From the NCBI RefSeq assembly GCF_009797935.1, contig NZ_VOLC01000009.1, positions 186,001 through 250,000 on the forward strand: 64,000 nt of DNA. Reading direction: 5' to 3'. This document shows positions 8,500 through 16,322 of this stretch, one piece after another; within the stretch, counting starts at the first letter, position 1; each line of letters begins with the position of its first letter. Below the pieces are notes generated by a model. It worked only from the letters and a program-made list of their open reading frames with translations, did no database searches and was not told the DNA's origin. Source of the stretch: Lunatibacter salilacus (GTDB lineage: Bacteria; Bacteroidota; Bacteroidia; Cytophagales; Cyclobacteriaceae). Position numbers and translations under genes: made by a program.

Positions 8500-8896
8500 T
8501 ACGAATGTCATTGTCTCGGCTCTAATTTCAAGTTCTATTCCGACGAAGATATTATATGAACTGGTGCTAACCAAAAAAGTTGATGTTTGTCTCTCGGAAG
8601 AAGTCTTTGCCGAGTATGTGGAAGTGTTGAATAGGGACAAGTTTGCGAACTTCGTCAACTTCAAAACGAAGGCAGAAGTAGTATTGAACAAGATGCGTGA
8701 AATCTCATCATTTTATCGGATAAACAGGAAGGTAGAAGTTTTAACTGACACAAGCGACAATAAATTTTTGGAATTGGCGGCAGTAAGTTCGGCAGACTAT
8801 TTGGTAACAGGTAATACGCTTGACTTTACGATAACCGAATTTGAATATACGAGAATTGTAACACCAAGAGAATATTGGGATGACTTCGCAAAGTAA
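8480..8896 (+). CDS. PIN-domain toxin (TIGR00305-like)
   Basis: A 138-residue putative ribonuclease. PIN-domain acidic residues are visible in ILDTNVIVSALIS near residues 5-17, in a central EVFAEYVEVL, and in LTDTSDNKFLELA and TGNTLDF in the C-terminal half. These form the metal-binding site that cleaves RNA. The length matches the family. It is translationally coupled to the upstream antitoxin through a 20-nt overlap. The complete motif set suggests the pair is intact, unlike the MNT/HEPN pair just upstream. Confidence 0.88.
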   Translation: MQKLILDTNVIVSALISSSIPTKILYELVLTKKVDVCLSEEVFAEYVEVLNRDKFANFVNFKTKAEVVLNKMREISSFYRINRKVEVLTDTSDNKFLELAAVSSADYLVTGNTLDFTITEFEYTRIVTPREYWDDFAK

Positions 8897-9249
8897 ACAT
8901 ATCAAATTCTCCCGTATGCTGCGCCTCCCTCGCCAGGCGTAAATTACAATTCCGCTAAACTATTATAAAGTTTTTTTGTCACCTAAAGGACTTAACACCT
9001 TCAGGAAAATTCGCAGTCGATTAATTTCCCGCGGAACTTGTCCCGACTTTCGGGATACCGCTGATTCTCGATAATGCCCTTCTGCGTTAATCTCAATCCG
9101 CTGGAACAAAATATCCGCCGATTGGTGTTATTCACAAATATCCAGTACCACTACATCTATTTAAATTTCTTGGAAAAAAATCGTTTCCAACAACCCTCCT
9201 GCTCAATTTTACGTCAAATACCTGCATTGTTTTTAAAAAACATCCAACT
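8897..9249. other. Intergenic spacer with a TCCCG-type mini-palindrome
   Basis: About 350 nt without a credible gene. It contains a compact palindrome, TCCCGACTTTCGGGA, at 9041-9055, of the same type that appears as insertions in the second group II intron copy. The remainder should include the promoter of the LemA operon, but I cannot place it confidently. Confidence 0.5.
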
Positions 9250-9840
9250 ATGAAAAAAGCATTAATTCCTATTGGTATCATTGTCCTGATCGGGATATTT
9301 GTTTACACAAAATCCGTAGGCGTGTACAATACCTTCGTGCAAACCGAAGAAACCATCAACGGTCAATGGGCTGAAGTAGAAACCCAATACCAAAGAAGAG
9401 CTGACCTGATTCCCAATCTGGTCAATACGGTAAAGGGATATGCTGACTTCGAACAGGAGACCCTGACGGGAGTGATCGAAGCCCGCGCAAAAGCCACATC
9501 CATCACTTTACAAGCCGATGACCTTACTCCTGAAAATATGGCAAGATTCCAAGAGGCACAGGACCAATTGAGCGGATCGCTAAGCAGACTCCTTGTAGCA
9601 GTAGAGCGATACCCGGACCTGAAAGCCAATCAAAACTTTCTGGAACTACAGGCGCAACTCGAAGGTACGGAAAACAGAATCGCCGTAGCAAGAAGAAACT
9701 TCAACCAATCCGTACAGGGTTACAATTCCAACCTCAGAACTTTCCCAAACAATATCTTCGCCGGTTGGTATGGATTTGAGACTAAGGGCTATTTCGAAGC
9801 CGCGGCAGGTTCCGAAACAGCACCAACTGTAGAATTCTAA
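9250..9840 (+). CDS. LemA family protein
   Basis: A 196-residue membrane-anchored protein with one N-terminal transmembrane helix (residues about 4-22) and a periplasmic antiparallel helical domain. The family core QRRADLIPNLVNTVKGYADF is at about residues 49-68, followed by long amphipathic helices with NQSVQGYNSNLRTFPNNIFA near 157-176. LemA proteins are widespread and often paired with TPM proteins; their biochemical role is poorly defined, with suggested links to envelope homeostasis. It is the first gene of a tight operon with two TPM proteins, 11 and 6 nt apart. Confidence 0.93.
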   Translation: MKKALIPIGIIVLIGIFVYTKSVGVYNTFVQTEETINGQWAEVETQYQRRADLIPNLVNTVKGYADFEQETLTGVIEARAKATSITLQADDLTPENMARFQEAQDQLSGSLSRLLVAVERYPDLKANQNFLELQAQLEGTENRIAVARRNFNQSVQGYNSNLRTFPNNIFAGWYGFETKGYFEAAAGSETAPTVEF

Positions 9841-9851
9841 AGAAAATTATC

Positions 9852-10286
9852 ATGGCCGAAAAATTATTCAGTACCGCAGACCGTGCCATCATCATTGAGG
9901 CAATCAAGAATGCGGAAAAGGAAACTTCGGGAGAAATCCAAGTTCACATCGAAAGCCACTGTAAGGAAGATGTGCTTGACCGTGCTGCCGTTGTATTTGA
10001 GAAACTTAAGATGCACAAGACAAAGCACCGCAATGCGGTGCTTTTCTATCTTGCGGTGGAAGAACATAAGTTTGCCATTCTTGGAGATGTCGGCATCAAC
10101 AGCGTAGTTCCAGATCACTTCTGGGAAAATATCAAAGAAGAAATGCTTATTCATTTTAAGACAAGAGCCTTCACTGAAGGTCTTAGAAAGGGAATAGAAA
10201 TGTCCGGGCAGCAACTTCAACAACATTTTCCATACGAACAAAAAGGGGATATCAACGAACTTCCCAACGAAATATCCTTTGAATAA
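9852..10286 (+). CDS. TPM-domain protein (small, cytosolic type)
   Basis: A 144-residue protein almost entirely occupied by a TPM domain: SGEIQVHIESHC near residues 26-37, then KHRNAVLFYLAVEEHKFAIL and GDVGINSVVP. It has no signal peptide or membrane helix, unlike its neighbour. TPM domains have been called putative phosphatases and in plants help photosystem II repair; the bacterial role is unsettled. It sits between LemA and the larger TPM protein, so the three probably act together at the membrane. Confidence 0.88.
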   Translation: MAEKLFSTADRAIIIEAIKNAEKETSGEIQVHIESHCKEDVLDRAAVVFEKLKMHKTKHRNAVLFYLAVEEHKFAILGDVGINSVVPDHFWENIKEEMLIHFKTRAFTEGLRKGIEMSGQQLQQHFPYEQKGDINELPNEISFE

Positions 10287-10292
10287 GTCATC

Positions 10293-11096
10293 ATGATCTA
10301 TAGAATCCTTTTCACTTCGTTGCTTTTATTGGCACTGTCATTCACGGGCTGGGCTCAGGGGGATTTTCCCGAAAAACCCAACCCACCCCGCTTGGTGAAT
10401 GACTTTTCGAAGACGCTTTCAGATACAGAAGTCAGACAGCTGGAAAGTAAGCTTGTAGCTTATAATGACAGTACTTCTTCCCAAGTCAGCATTGTTTTGA
10501 TCAATTCCGTAGGGCCTTATGATATCAGCGACTATGCGTTTCAACTAGGTGACAAATGGGGAATAGGGAGAAAAGACAGGGACAATGGCATACTTATCCT
10601 TGCAGCGATGAAAGACCGCAAGGTATTTATTGCAACGGGGTATGGCATGGAAGGGGCGATTCCTGATGCATTGGCCAAGCGGATCGTTGATCAGCTTATC
10701 GTGCCCAACTTCCGAACGGAAGACTATTATGCAGGTTTGGATGAAGCCACAGACATGATCTTTAAGCTTGCATCAGGAGAGTACGACGGGGAGGGCCTTA
10801 GTTCCTCTGACAGACCTGGTAAAGCGTTGCCACTGCTGTTTATTATTATCATGGTTCTTGGTGTTTTTTCCCTGATCAGAAACCGAAAAGACAACAACAA
10901 CCATATGGGTGGAAAACGTGGCGGAGTAGATCTCCTCACCACAATGATGCTTGCCGGCATGCTGGGAGGCGGCAACAGAGGCAAATTTGGAGACTTTTCC
11001 TCTGGCAGAGGAGGCTTTGGCGGCGGTGGCGGCGGATCTTTCGGTGGCTTCGGTGGCGGCAGCTTCGGCGGTGGCGGAGCAGGAGGAAGTTGGTAA
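10293..11096 (+). CDS. Membrane TPM-domain protein with glycine-rich tail (YgcG-like)
   Basis: A 267-residue protein with a cleavable signal peptide (to about residue 21), a periplasmic TPM domain at about residues 35-155, including RDNGILILAAMKDRKVFIAT and GYGMEGAIPDALAKRI, and one transmembrane helix near 176-193. The tail of about 50 residues is low-complexity Gly/Phe/Ser, with repeated GGFGGG units. This layout is standard for LemA-linked TPM proteins. It is the last gene of the LemA operon. Confidence 0.9.
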   Translation: MIYRILFTSLLLLALSFTGWAQGDFPEKPNPPRLVNDFSKTLSDTEVRQLESKLVAYNDSTSSQVSIVLINSVGPYDISDYAFQLGDKWGIGRKDRDNGILILAAMKDRKVFIATGYGMEGAIPDALAKRIVDQLIVPNFRTEDYYAGLDEATDMIFKLASGEYDGEGLSSSDRPGKALPLLFIIIMVLGVFSLIRNRKDNNNHMGGKRGGVDLLTTMMLAGMLGGGNRGKFGDFSSGRGGFGGGGGGSFGGFGGGSFGGGGAGGSW

Positions 11097-11518
11097 AGGG
11101 GTAAATTTCAGAAAATGACCTGAATTGGTCCGACTTGGTTCTTATCATGGAAACAGGGCAGCGGTCGAAGATTTGGAAACTTTACGGCCACCTGGAACTA
11201 CAAGCCATTGAAAAATTTAACATTGGATTGAAATTTAGGAGTGGACTATTCGAATGTAAGGATGTGATCGTAGAAACTATAGCTGGTAATTGAAACTGTG
11301 AACTAGTATAACAAGAGCTATGATGGCGGATTTGGTTTAAAAAAGCCATAGAAGCAGTTCATGGACATAAAATACGCATACAACATACACATGTTGGAAG
11401 GTGAGATATATGTAAAATCTTGAAATTTTTGTGTAATCCAAATCGATTTAAAAGGGGCGATCTTTGTTTTTTACTTTTCTTATAAAAACAAATAACAGGT
11501 TACATCTTAACAAAATTT
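11097..11518. other. Intergenic spacer
   Basis: About 420 nt between the TPM operon and the beta-barrel gene. A short frame from about 11149 encodes roughly 48 residues with no recognisable family, and I do not call it. The end of the spacer should contain the promoter of the downstream barrel gene. Confidence 0.4.
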
Positions 11519-12091
11519 ATGAAAAACATTATCTCTACCCTTTTTGCGGTGCTTCTTATTTCGGGTGCCGCTTACGCACAACATGCAGCCATCGGTGTCA
11601 AAGCGGGCGTAAATTCTTTTACAATTAATGGAAACGAAAACTTTGATACCAAAATAGGTTTTAATTTAGGTCTCCTTGGGCACATCCATCTGACAGGTCA
11701 ATTTGCATTACAGCCTGAGCTTGTTTATTCTGCGCAAGGCGCAAAATACGACGTAGCTGGACAAGACGTTAATGTGAACCTTAACTATGTAAATGTACCT
11801 GTGTTGCTACAGTACATGTTTGACAATGGTTTCAGACTTCAGGCAGGACCACAACTTGGTATTTTGGCAAGTGCTAAGTCGAACGTAAATAATAATCGAA
11901 CTGATGTGAAGGACAATTTTGAAAATATTGATCTTGGGTTGGGTCTAGGCGCAAGTTATGTAAATCCGGCAACAAACTTTGGGGTAGACGTTCGCTACAA
12001 TCTTGGTCTGAGTAACATCAATAAAAACGGAAATACAAATTATTACAACAGAGGGCTACAGGCAGGGGTATTTTACCTTTTCAACCATTAG
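11519..12091 (+). CDS. Outer-membrane beta-barrel protein (PorT-like, PF13568 type)
   Basis: A 190-residue secreted protein with a Sec signal peptide ending SGAAYAQ. The mature part has alternating strands typical of an eight-stranded barrel: an early IGVKAGVNSFTINGN, then FALQPELVYSAQGAKYDV, VPVLLQYMFDNGFRLQAGPQ and a C-terminal aromatic-ended strand, GLQAGVFYLFNH. This matches the common Bacteroidota porin-family / PorT-like barrel. It is monocistronic with a clear terminator downstream. The molecular role is unknown. Confidence 0.88.
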   Translation: MKNIISTLFAVLLISGAAYAQHAAIGVKAGVNSFTINGNENFDTKIGFNLGLLGHIHLTGQFALQPELVYSAQGAKYDVAGQDVNVNLNYVNVPVLLQYMFDNGFRLQAGPQLGILASAKSNVNNNRTDVKDNFENIDLGLGLGASYVNPATNFGVDVRYNLGLSNINKNGNTNYYNRGLQAGVFYLFNH

Positions 12092-12122
12092 TCTTGGGTA
12101 ACATAAAACATGATTAACAAAA

Positions 12123-12152
12123 AAAAGAGGCTTTCACTAGGCCTCTTTTTTT
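12123..12152 (+). terminator. Rho-independent terminator of the beta-barrel gene
   Basis: A 6-bp stem (AGAGGC and GCCTCT) with a short loop is followed by an uninterrupted run of T. It lies about 30 nt after the stop of the barrel gene. Confidence 0.85.
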
Positions 12153-12200
12153 TACTTTATATCAAATTATCTACAATCTTTTACCGTCACAAAGTAAGCT

Positions 12201-12374
12201 ATGAAAACACCCTCTTCCCCCAAGAAAATAACCTGGATCATCGGTCTTGTCGCCGGTCTGTTGGGAATAATAGGTAACTATGCACAGGTTGAAATACTAA
12301 GTGAACATAGCTATACCCTGTTGCTTGTTGGATTTTTGGTGCTTGCAGCTGGCTCCACTTTCCGGGATATATAA
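12201..12374 (+). CDS. Small two-helix membrane protein
   Basis: A 57-residue ORF beginning MKTPSSPKKITWIIGLVAGL and ending LAAGSTFRDI. Two hydrophobic segments (about residues 10-25 and 37-51) flank a short polar loop. A short basic cytoplasmic N-terminus followed by a helical hairpin is a common form for small Bacteroidota inner-membrane proteins. It follows a terminator, so it must have its own promoter. I do not know its function. Confidence 0.6.
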   Translation: MKTPSSPKKITWIIGLVAGLLGIIGNYAQVEILSEHSYTLLLVGFLVLAAGSTFRDI

Positions 12375-12922
12375 TTTGATATCATCCATTTCCAATATTT
12401 TTAAATTTAAGTACCCGTTAATCCGCTAAACTTCCAGGTTTTGTTGATATTCTAGTAGTTCAGACTAACCGGGTGAAACCAGGAAGGTTTTTTTCTTTGT
12501 AGGGATCACCTGGTTAAAAGAAACTGCTGTGGGTTTTTTCGAACTAATAAATTTGGCCTGCGGACTTATTTTACTTTGATAATTTTCGGCATATTGTAGA
12601 ATCCATCTTTCCGGTCTTAGACGTATGAGGACTAAAGGATTATCTTCATAAACTTAGATATTATTTGTCAAATCATTGTTTTTTTTCCTAGATTAGTTGA
12701 AATGAAAACCAAATTTATTGTTGTCAATCAAATGAAAGACTAGATAATAAAAAGATTATTAACAGCGCCTTAGGGTTGGCTTTTATCGGATTTGCAAGTG
12801 ATTTTCCTCAGATGAATTGGTGTATTCCAATAGACTAGAGGGGAGTCAAAAACTTTGACTATATAGCATCTTTTTGTTGGTAGGATTGCTTTACAGCTAC
12901 TACAATTTTAAAAAACAAAAAA
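12375..12922. other. Intergenic spacer, no gene recognised
   Basis: About 550 AT-rich nt with frequent stops in all frames. I see no conserved protein, RNA or clear repeat. It separates the chromosomal barrel region from a stretch of gene fragments. Confidence 0.5.
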
Positions 12923-13207
12923 ATGGAAGAAGAAAAAATTTTGACATTACACCCCGAGGGAAAGAAGGGAGTAAACATTTTGAAAAGAAGATACGAAATC
13001 ATCAAGGATTTTATTCTTCAAACTATTTCTGAAAAGGATGAAATCAGTTTTGAAGAATTAACGGATTTGGCGGTTGATAATCTTACAAAATCATTTGATG
13101 GGAAAGTCATTTGGTATGTAGTTACCGTCAAGCTTGACTTAGAAGCACGTGGGATGATTGAGCGCATACCAAAGACAAGTCCACATAAACTGAGAATTAA
13201 AAAGTAA
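12923..13207 (+). CDS. Hypothetical DUF6958-like protein
   Basis: A 94-residue protein starting MEEEKILTLHPEGKKGVNIL and ending in a lysine-rich tail. The HPEGKKGVNI opening and a winged-helix-like pattern (FEELTDLAVDNL, then a wing-like IWYVVTVKLDLEARGMIERI) match what I remember of the DUF6958 family; I could not verify this. It may bind DNA. Its stop codon is immediately followed by an out-of-frame fragment of an unrelated antitoxin gene, so a rearrangement occurred at its 3' side. Confidence 0.6.
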   Translation: MEEEKILTLHPEGKKGVNILKRRYEIIKDFILQTISEKDEISFEELTDLAVDNLTKSFDGKVIWYVVTVKLDLEARGMIERIPKTSPHKLRIKK

Positions 13208-13208
13208 T

Positions 13209-13430
13209 CTGGATCTAATTGAGGCCGCTAAGATATATGCTAAGAGCCATCAAGTAAGCCTATCCAAGCTTATAGAAAATTATCTCAATTCATTAACTCG
13301 GGAATCAAAGAAAAAATCATCCGTAAGTCCTCTTGAGGAGAGTTTGACTGGTATTATTCCAAACGATTATGATGAGAAAAGGGACCACAGCGAGAAGATT
13401 GGCAGGAAATATTCCACTTTTATTATTTGA
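13209..13430 (+). pseudogene. DUF6364-like antitoxin fragment lacking its start
   Basis: This frame has no start codon and reads DLIEAAKIYAKSHQVSLSKL, then a ribbon-helix-helix-like helix and ESLTGIIPNDYDEKRDHS, and ends at 13430. It matches the body of DUF6364 antitoxins, whose missing N-terminus would be a strand of about 10 residues. It begins 2 nt after the stop of the upstream gene, in another frame. The likely partner, a PIN toxin, is absent. This is a decayed toxin-antitoxin remnant. Confidence 0.6.
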
Positions 13431-13489
13431 GCCAACTTTGTCAATGAGTTTAAGGTTTTTTAAAATGGCCGACAAGATTTCATAACAAT

Positions 13490-13591
13490 ATGACTGAACA
13501 AATCAACCAGCCCATACCGACGTTTTACCACGATATACATAACGCAACAAAGGAAAGTGGCTTTACAATGGCTTCTGATATGCTGACTTGA
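13490..13591 (+). pseudogene. N-terminal fragment of a SAM-dependent methyltransferase-like gene
   Basis: A 33-codon frame reads MTEQINQPIPTFYHDIHNAT and then KESGFTMASDMLT before a stop. This resembles the N-terminus of small class I SAM-dependent (O-)methyltransferases of Bacteroidota, normally about 200 residues. The SAM-binding glycine motif is missing. I treat it as a gene remnant with moderate confidence. Confidence 0.4.
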
Positions 13592-13647
13592 ATTGGGCAA
13601 CGGGTATTGCCATTGCGGTGAAAAGGTAAACAGTACATTAATATAAT

Positions 13648-13860
13648 ATGAAACCCTCTTCAAAAGCGGAAAACATCCTAGGCCAGATCAATGGTAAAAC
13701 TAAACTTGGCGATCTGAGGAAAATTGCGAAGGAAATTAAAAAGGACCATGCCCTGACTATGGAACTATGGTCTACCGGAAAGTTCCTGCCCAGACAGCTG
13801 GCCATTTTGATAATGGACAACAAACTCCTTTCACATCGGAGAGAAAACGGGTCTTTATAA
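13648..13860 (+). pseudogene. N-terminal fragment of an AlkD-like DNA alkylation repair gene
   Basis: The first 60 codons read MKPSSKAENILGQINGKTKL and continue with GDLRKIAKEIKKDHALTMEL and FLPRQLAILIMDNKLL. This resembles the N-terminus of small HEAT-like DNA alkylation-repair proteins, normally over 200 residues. The frame diverges near 13830 and stops at 13860. A further short open segment (GCTPDYLPEFIAIEANKRGK) follows near 13880-13940 and may be the end of another lost gene. It is probably non-functional. Confidence 0.55.
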
Positions 13861-13996
13861 AAACGATATGGTCTCAAAAGGGTGTACTCCCGATTATTTG
13901 CCGGAGTTTATTGCGATTGAAGCTAACAAACGAGGTAAATAATTTTGTTACTTTGGATAAACATGATGCGGGCTGAACGGTCAAAATCTATACTAT

Positions 13997-14473
13997 ATGA
14001 AAGCTAACGGAAAAACAGTTGATGAAATTCTAAATAACCTTCCTGCCGACAGGGCAGAGCCTTTTAACAGGCTGCACGAGGTTATTGTAAAGAACCTCCC
14101 CAAGGGGTTTGAAGCTGCCATAAGTTATGGTGGATTGGGTTATATTGTACCGCATTCAGTCTATCCTGACGGTTACCATTGCAAACCGAGCGAGCCGCTT
14201 CCATTTGCGGGAATAGCTTCGCAAAAGGGTTCGATAAATTTTTACCATATGGGTATTTACTCCGATCCCAAATTGTTGGAGTGGTTTGTAACAGAATATC
14301 CCAAACACAGTAAGCAGAAACTGGATATGGGAAAAAGTTGTGTGCGGTTCAAGAAGTTTGATGAGATTCCCTATGCACTAATTGGCGAATTAATGAAAAA
14401 AATATCCGTAGAAGACTGGATCGAAAAATATGAAGCGGAACGAAAGCCAAAGCCAAAAACAGCTATTAAATGA
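13997..14473 (+). CDS. DUF1801-domain protein
   Basis: A 158-residue cytosolic protein with the DUF1801 (YdhG-like) fold: TVDEILNNLPADRAEPFNRL at the N-terminus, a central AISYGGLGYIVPHSVYP, then SQKGSINFYHMGIYSDPKLL and CVRFKKFDEIPYALIGELMK. The function of the family is not established. The length and conserved core indicate an intact gene, in contrast to the fragments just upstream. It is monocistronic. Confidence 0.85.
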   Translation: MKANGKTVDEILNNLPADRAEPFNRLHEVIVKNLPKGFEAAISYGGLGYIVPHSVYPDGYHCKPSEPLPFAGIASQKGSINFYHMGIYSDPKLLEWFVTEYPKHSKQKLDMGKSCVRFKKFDEIPYALIGELMKKISVEDWIEKYEAERKPKPKTAIK

Positions 14474-15138
14474 TCTTTGATTTGAATTGTTTAAGCTACC
14501 AGACGATTATGGGCGGGAACTCTTGAAAATTAATACAGGGTCAGTCATTCGACAGTGCTGCAACGTGGAGCGGTTGTTTATTTGCGCTTCAATTTCTAAT
14601 TAGGTTTAACCAAAGAAAATTGAATGAAGCGAGTAGTATTTCATTGTAATGTATAAAAGTGGGACCCTTTGGCTTGAGAATTACCTTTCGAACTGTATCC
14701 CGGAATTTTTTGCAAAAATTGTTTATATTTCCACCGGATTCCTAAGGGGCCTTCTGTACTGAAATTGGGCGAGAATAAGATTCAAAAAAGGAATCTGAGC
14801 GTGGATATTTTGGATTCAATTGGATTTTATTATAGGGTTTCTTTAAAATAAGAGGAGGAAAAAAGTTCACCAAGTCAACAAAATAAGGAGATAATCCGAA
14901 CTTAAAGTGCGGCAAAGTGCGGATATAAACGAGTTATCGCTCAGTGTAAAAAGCCGACCCGCAAATGGCACATTTGGTTTTTCCCGACACAAAAGCCAAC
15001 GCTCAAAAAACCAAAAGAGCCATTTTTTGCCAACGCACAGACAGGACAACTAGACAATTATTCAAACATTTTTTATCTTGAAAAACGAGATATTAAAAAA
15101 TAAAAACTAAATTTGTGACTTGACATCTTTAGACAACA
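14474..15138. other. Spacer containing the left boundary of the cassette array
   Basis: About 660 nt without a credible gene. The second half holds a short attC-like site at 14873-14940. It also holds a stretch at about 14945-15050 with blocks such as CACATTTG, AGCCAACGC and TTTGCCAACGC that recur at about 23404-23500, on the far side of the restriction/ATPase genes. Confidence 0.5.
14873..14940 (+). other. Candidate short attC site (site 0)
   Basis: A possible R'' arm (AGTCAAC at 14873-14879) and a short inverted pair (ATCCG / CGGAT) precede an R' arm, GTTATCGC, at 14933-14940. The R' arm is the exact reverse complement of GCGATAAC at 23514-23521, the R'' arm of the next attC. That is the relation expected between the start of a cassette and its own attC. 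The site is about 68 nt and the central stem is weak, so this is the least certain attC of the series. Confidence 0.45.
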
Positions 15139-15348
15139 ATGAACAGAATTAAAGAAGTACTTGAAGAAAAAGGAATTAAGCAAACTTGGTTAGCCGAACA
15201 GCTAGGCAAAAGCTACAATATGGTAAACGGTTATGTGCAAAATCGACAACAACCAAGACTTGAAGTACTCTATGAGATAGCGAACATTCTAAATATTGAT
15301 GTAAAAGAACTTTTAAAAACTAACGAAGAAGTATACAAGTGCAAGTAG
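15139..15348 (+). CDS. XRE-family helix-turn-helix regulator
   Basis: A 69-residue DNA-binding protein almost entirely made of a Cro/C1-type HTH: KGIKQTWLAEQLGKSYNMVN and NGYVQNRQQPRLEVLYEIAN, followed by a short basic tail. It overlaps the next gene by 10 nt and opens the restriction/ATPase operon, the position and size of a controller (C) protein that delays nuclease expression. It lies about 200 nt inside the candidate cassette, so the operon probably has its own promoter there. Confidence 0.88.
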   Translation: MNRIKEVLEEKGIKQTWLAEQLGKSYNMVNGYVQNRQQPRLEVLYEIANILNIDVKELLKTNEEVYKCK

Positions 15349-16319
15349 TTATCGACATATTAGAAAATGAATTAATCGAGAAGTACCCTGTAGTTCTTGG
15401 AATACTACTGCGTGATCAGACCACTCAGAAAAATATTTTTTGGTCGACAGACAATTACGAACACTTAGGAGATTCATACAAATTCAACTCTGAAATTTTA
15501 CCTGATTTAATTACTGGTGAAAAAGGCAATGTAATAATGCCAAGGGTTCACAAGGATAAAATCTTACAATTATCTCGCTCCAAAGAAATGGCAGAAGTTT
15601 TTACGCCTTCTTGGATATGTAACGCACAAAATAATTTAGTTGACAATTCTTGGTTTGGAAAAGATGATGTTTTCAATAAAGAAATCTTGTTGAAGAATGG
15701 AACTAAATCTTGGGAAACAACAAAAGAAAAAATAGTTTTTCCAAAAGACAAAACTTGGCAAGACTATGTTCGTGATACACGTCTAGAGATTTCTTGCGGA
15801 GAAGCACCGTATCTTGTTAGCAGATATGACACGACAACAGGAGAGTTTATTAAAATCGAGAACAGAATCGGGATTTTAGACAGAAAATTAAGAGTAGTAA
15901 ATGAAAATTTGGACTCAATAAATGAATGGTTAAAAGCGGTTGAAACCGCATATAAAAACACATACGGTTTTGAATGGCAAGGAGATAGTTTGCTTTTGGC
16001 TCGTGAAGCATTGCTAATAACATTCATTGAAAACTTTACACATAAATTTGAGACTGAACCAACACTAAAAACCATCCAAAATATTGCACAAATTATTTCT
16101 TGGAATATTTGGCAAATGGACGGTCTAAAAGGTGTTATTCCGAACAGTTGTAAAGATGAAACAATAGAAATTCCAGATTTTTTTGAAACTAGAACAGAAA
16201 TAAAGAAATGCAAAGGTTGTGAAACTCAAAATATAAAATCACACAATGGTATTTATTGCAACATTATGGATTGGGATATAGAAAAGCCGATAAAATTTAT
16301 ATCTCTTTTAGAAAAGTAA
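15339..16319 (+). CDS. Methyltransferase-like restriction-modification subunit
   Basis: A 326-residue protein resembling the 'restriction endonuclease subunit M' proteins found beside helicase-methylase fusions in Bacteroidota. SKEMAEVFTPSWICNAQNNL near residues 80-100 looks like the motif X region of N6-adenine methylases, and RLEISCGEAPYLVSRYDTTT near 147-166 resembles a motif I region. I see no NPPY-type catalytic motif, so it is unlikely to methylate on its own. A C-terminal CKGC...C...C pattern may bind metal. It sits 10 nt inside the regulator gene and 3 nt before the large fusion gene, so a complex with that protein is likely (inference). Confidence 0.7.
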   Translation: MQVVIDILENELIEKYPVVLGILLRDQTTQKNIFWSTDNYEHLGDSYKFNSEILPDLITGEKGNVIMPRVHKDKILQLSRSKEMAEVFTPSWICNAQNNLVDNSWFGKDDVFNKEILLKNGTKSWETTKEKIVFPKDKTWQDYVRDTRLEISCGEAPYLVSRYDTTTGEFIKIENRIGILDRKLRVVNENLDSINEWLKAVETAYKNTYGFEWQGDSLLLAREALLITFIENFTHKFETEPTLKTIQNIAQIISWNIWQMDGLKGVIPNSCKDETIEIPDFFETRTEIKKCKGCETQNIKSHNGIYCNIMDWDIEKPIKFISLLEK

Positions 16320-16322
16320 ACT

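Noticed and set aside
9864..10241. 125-codon minus-strand open frame
   Set aside because: It is the antisense shadow of the small TPM-domain gene.
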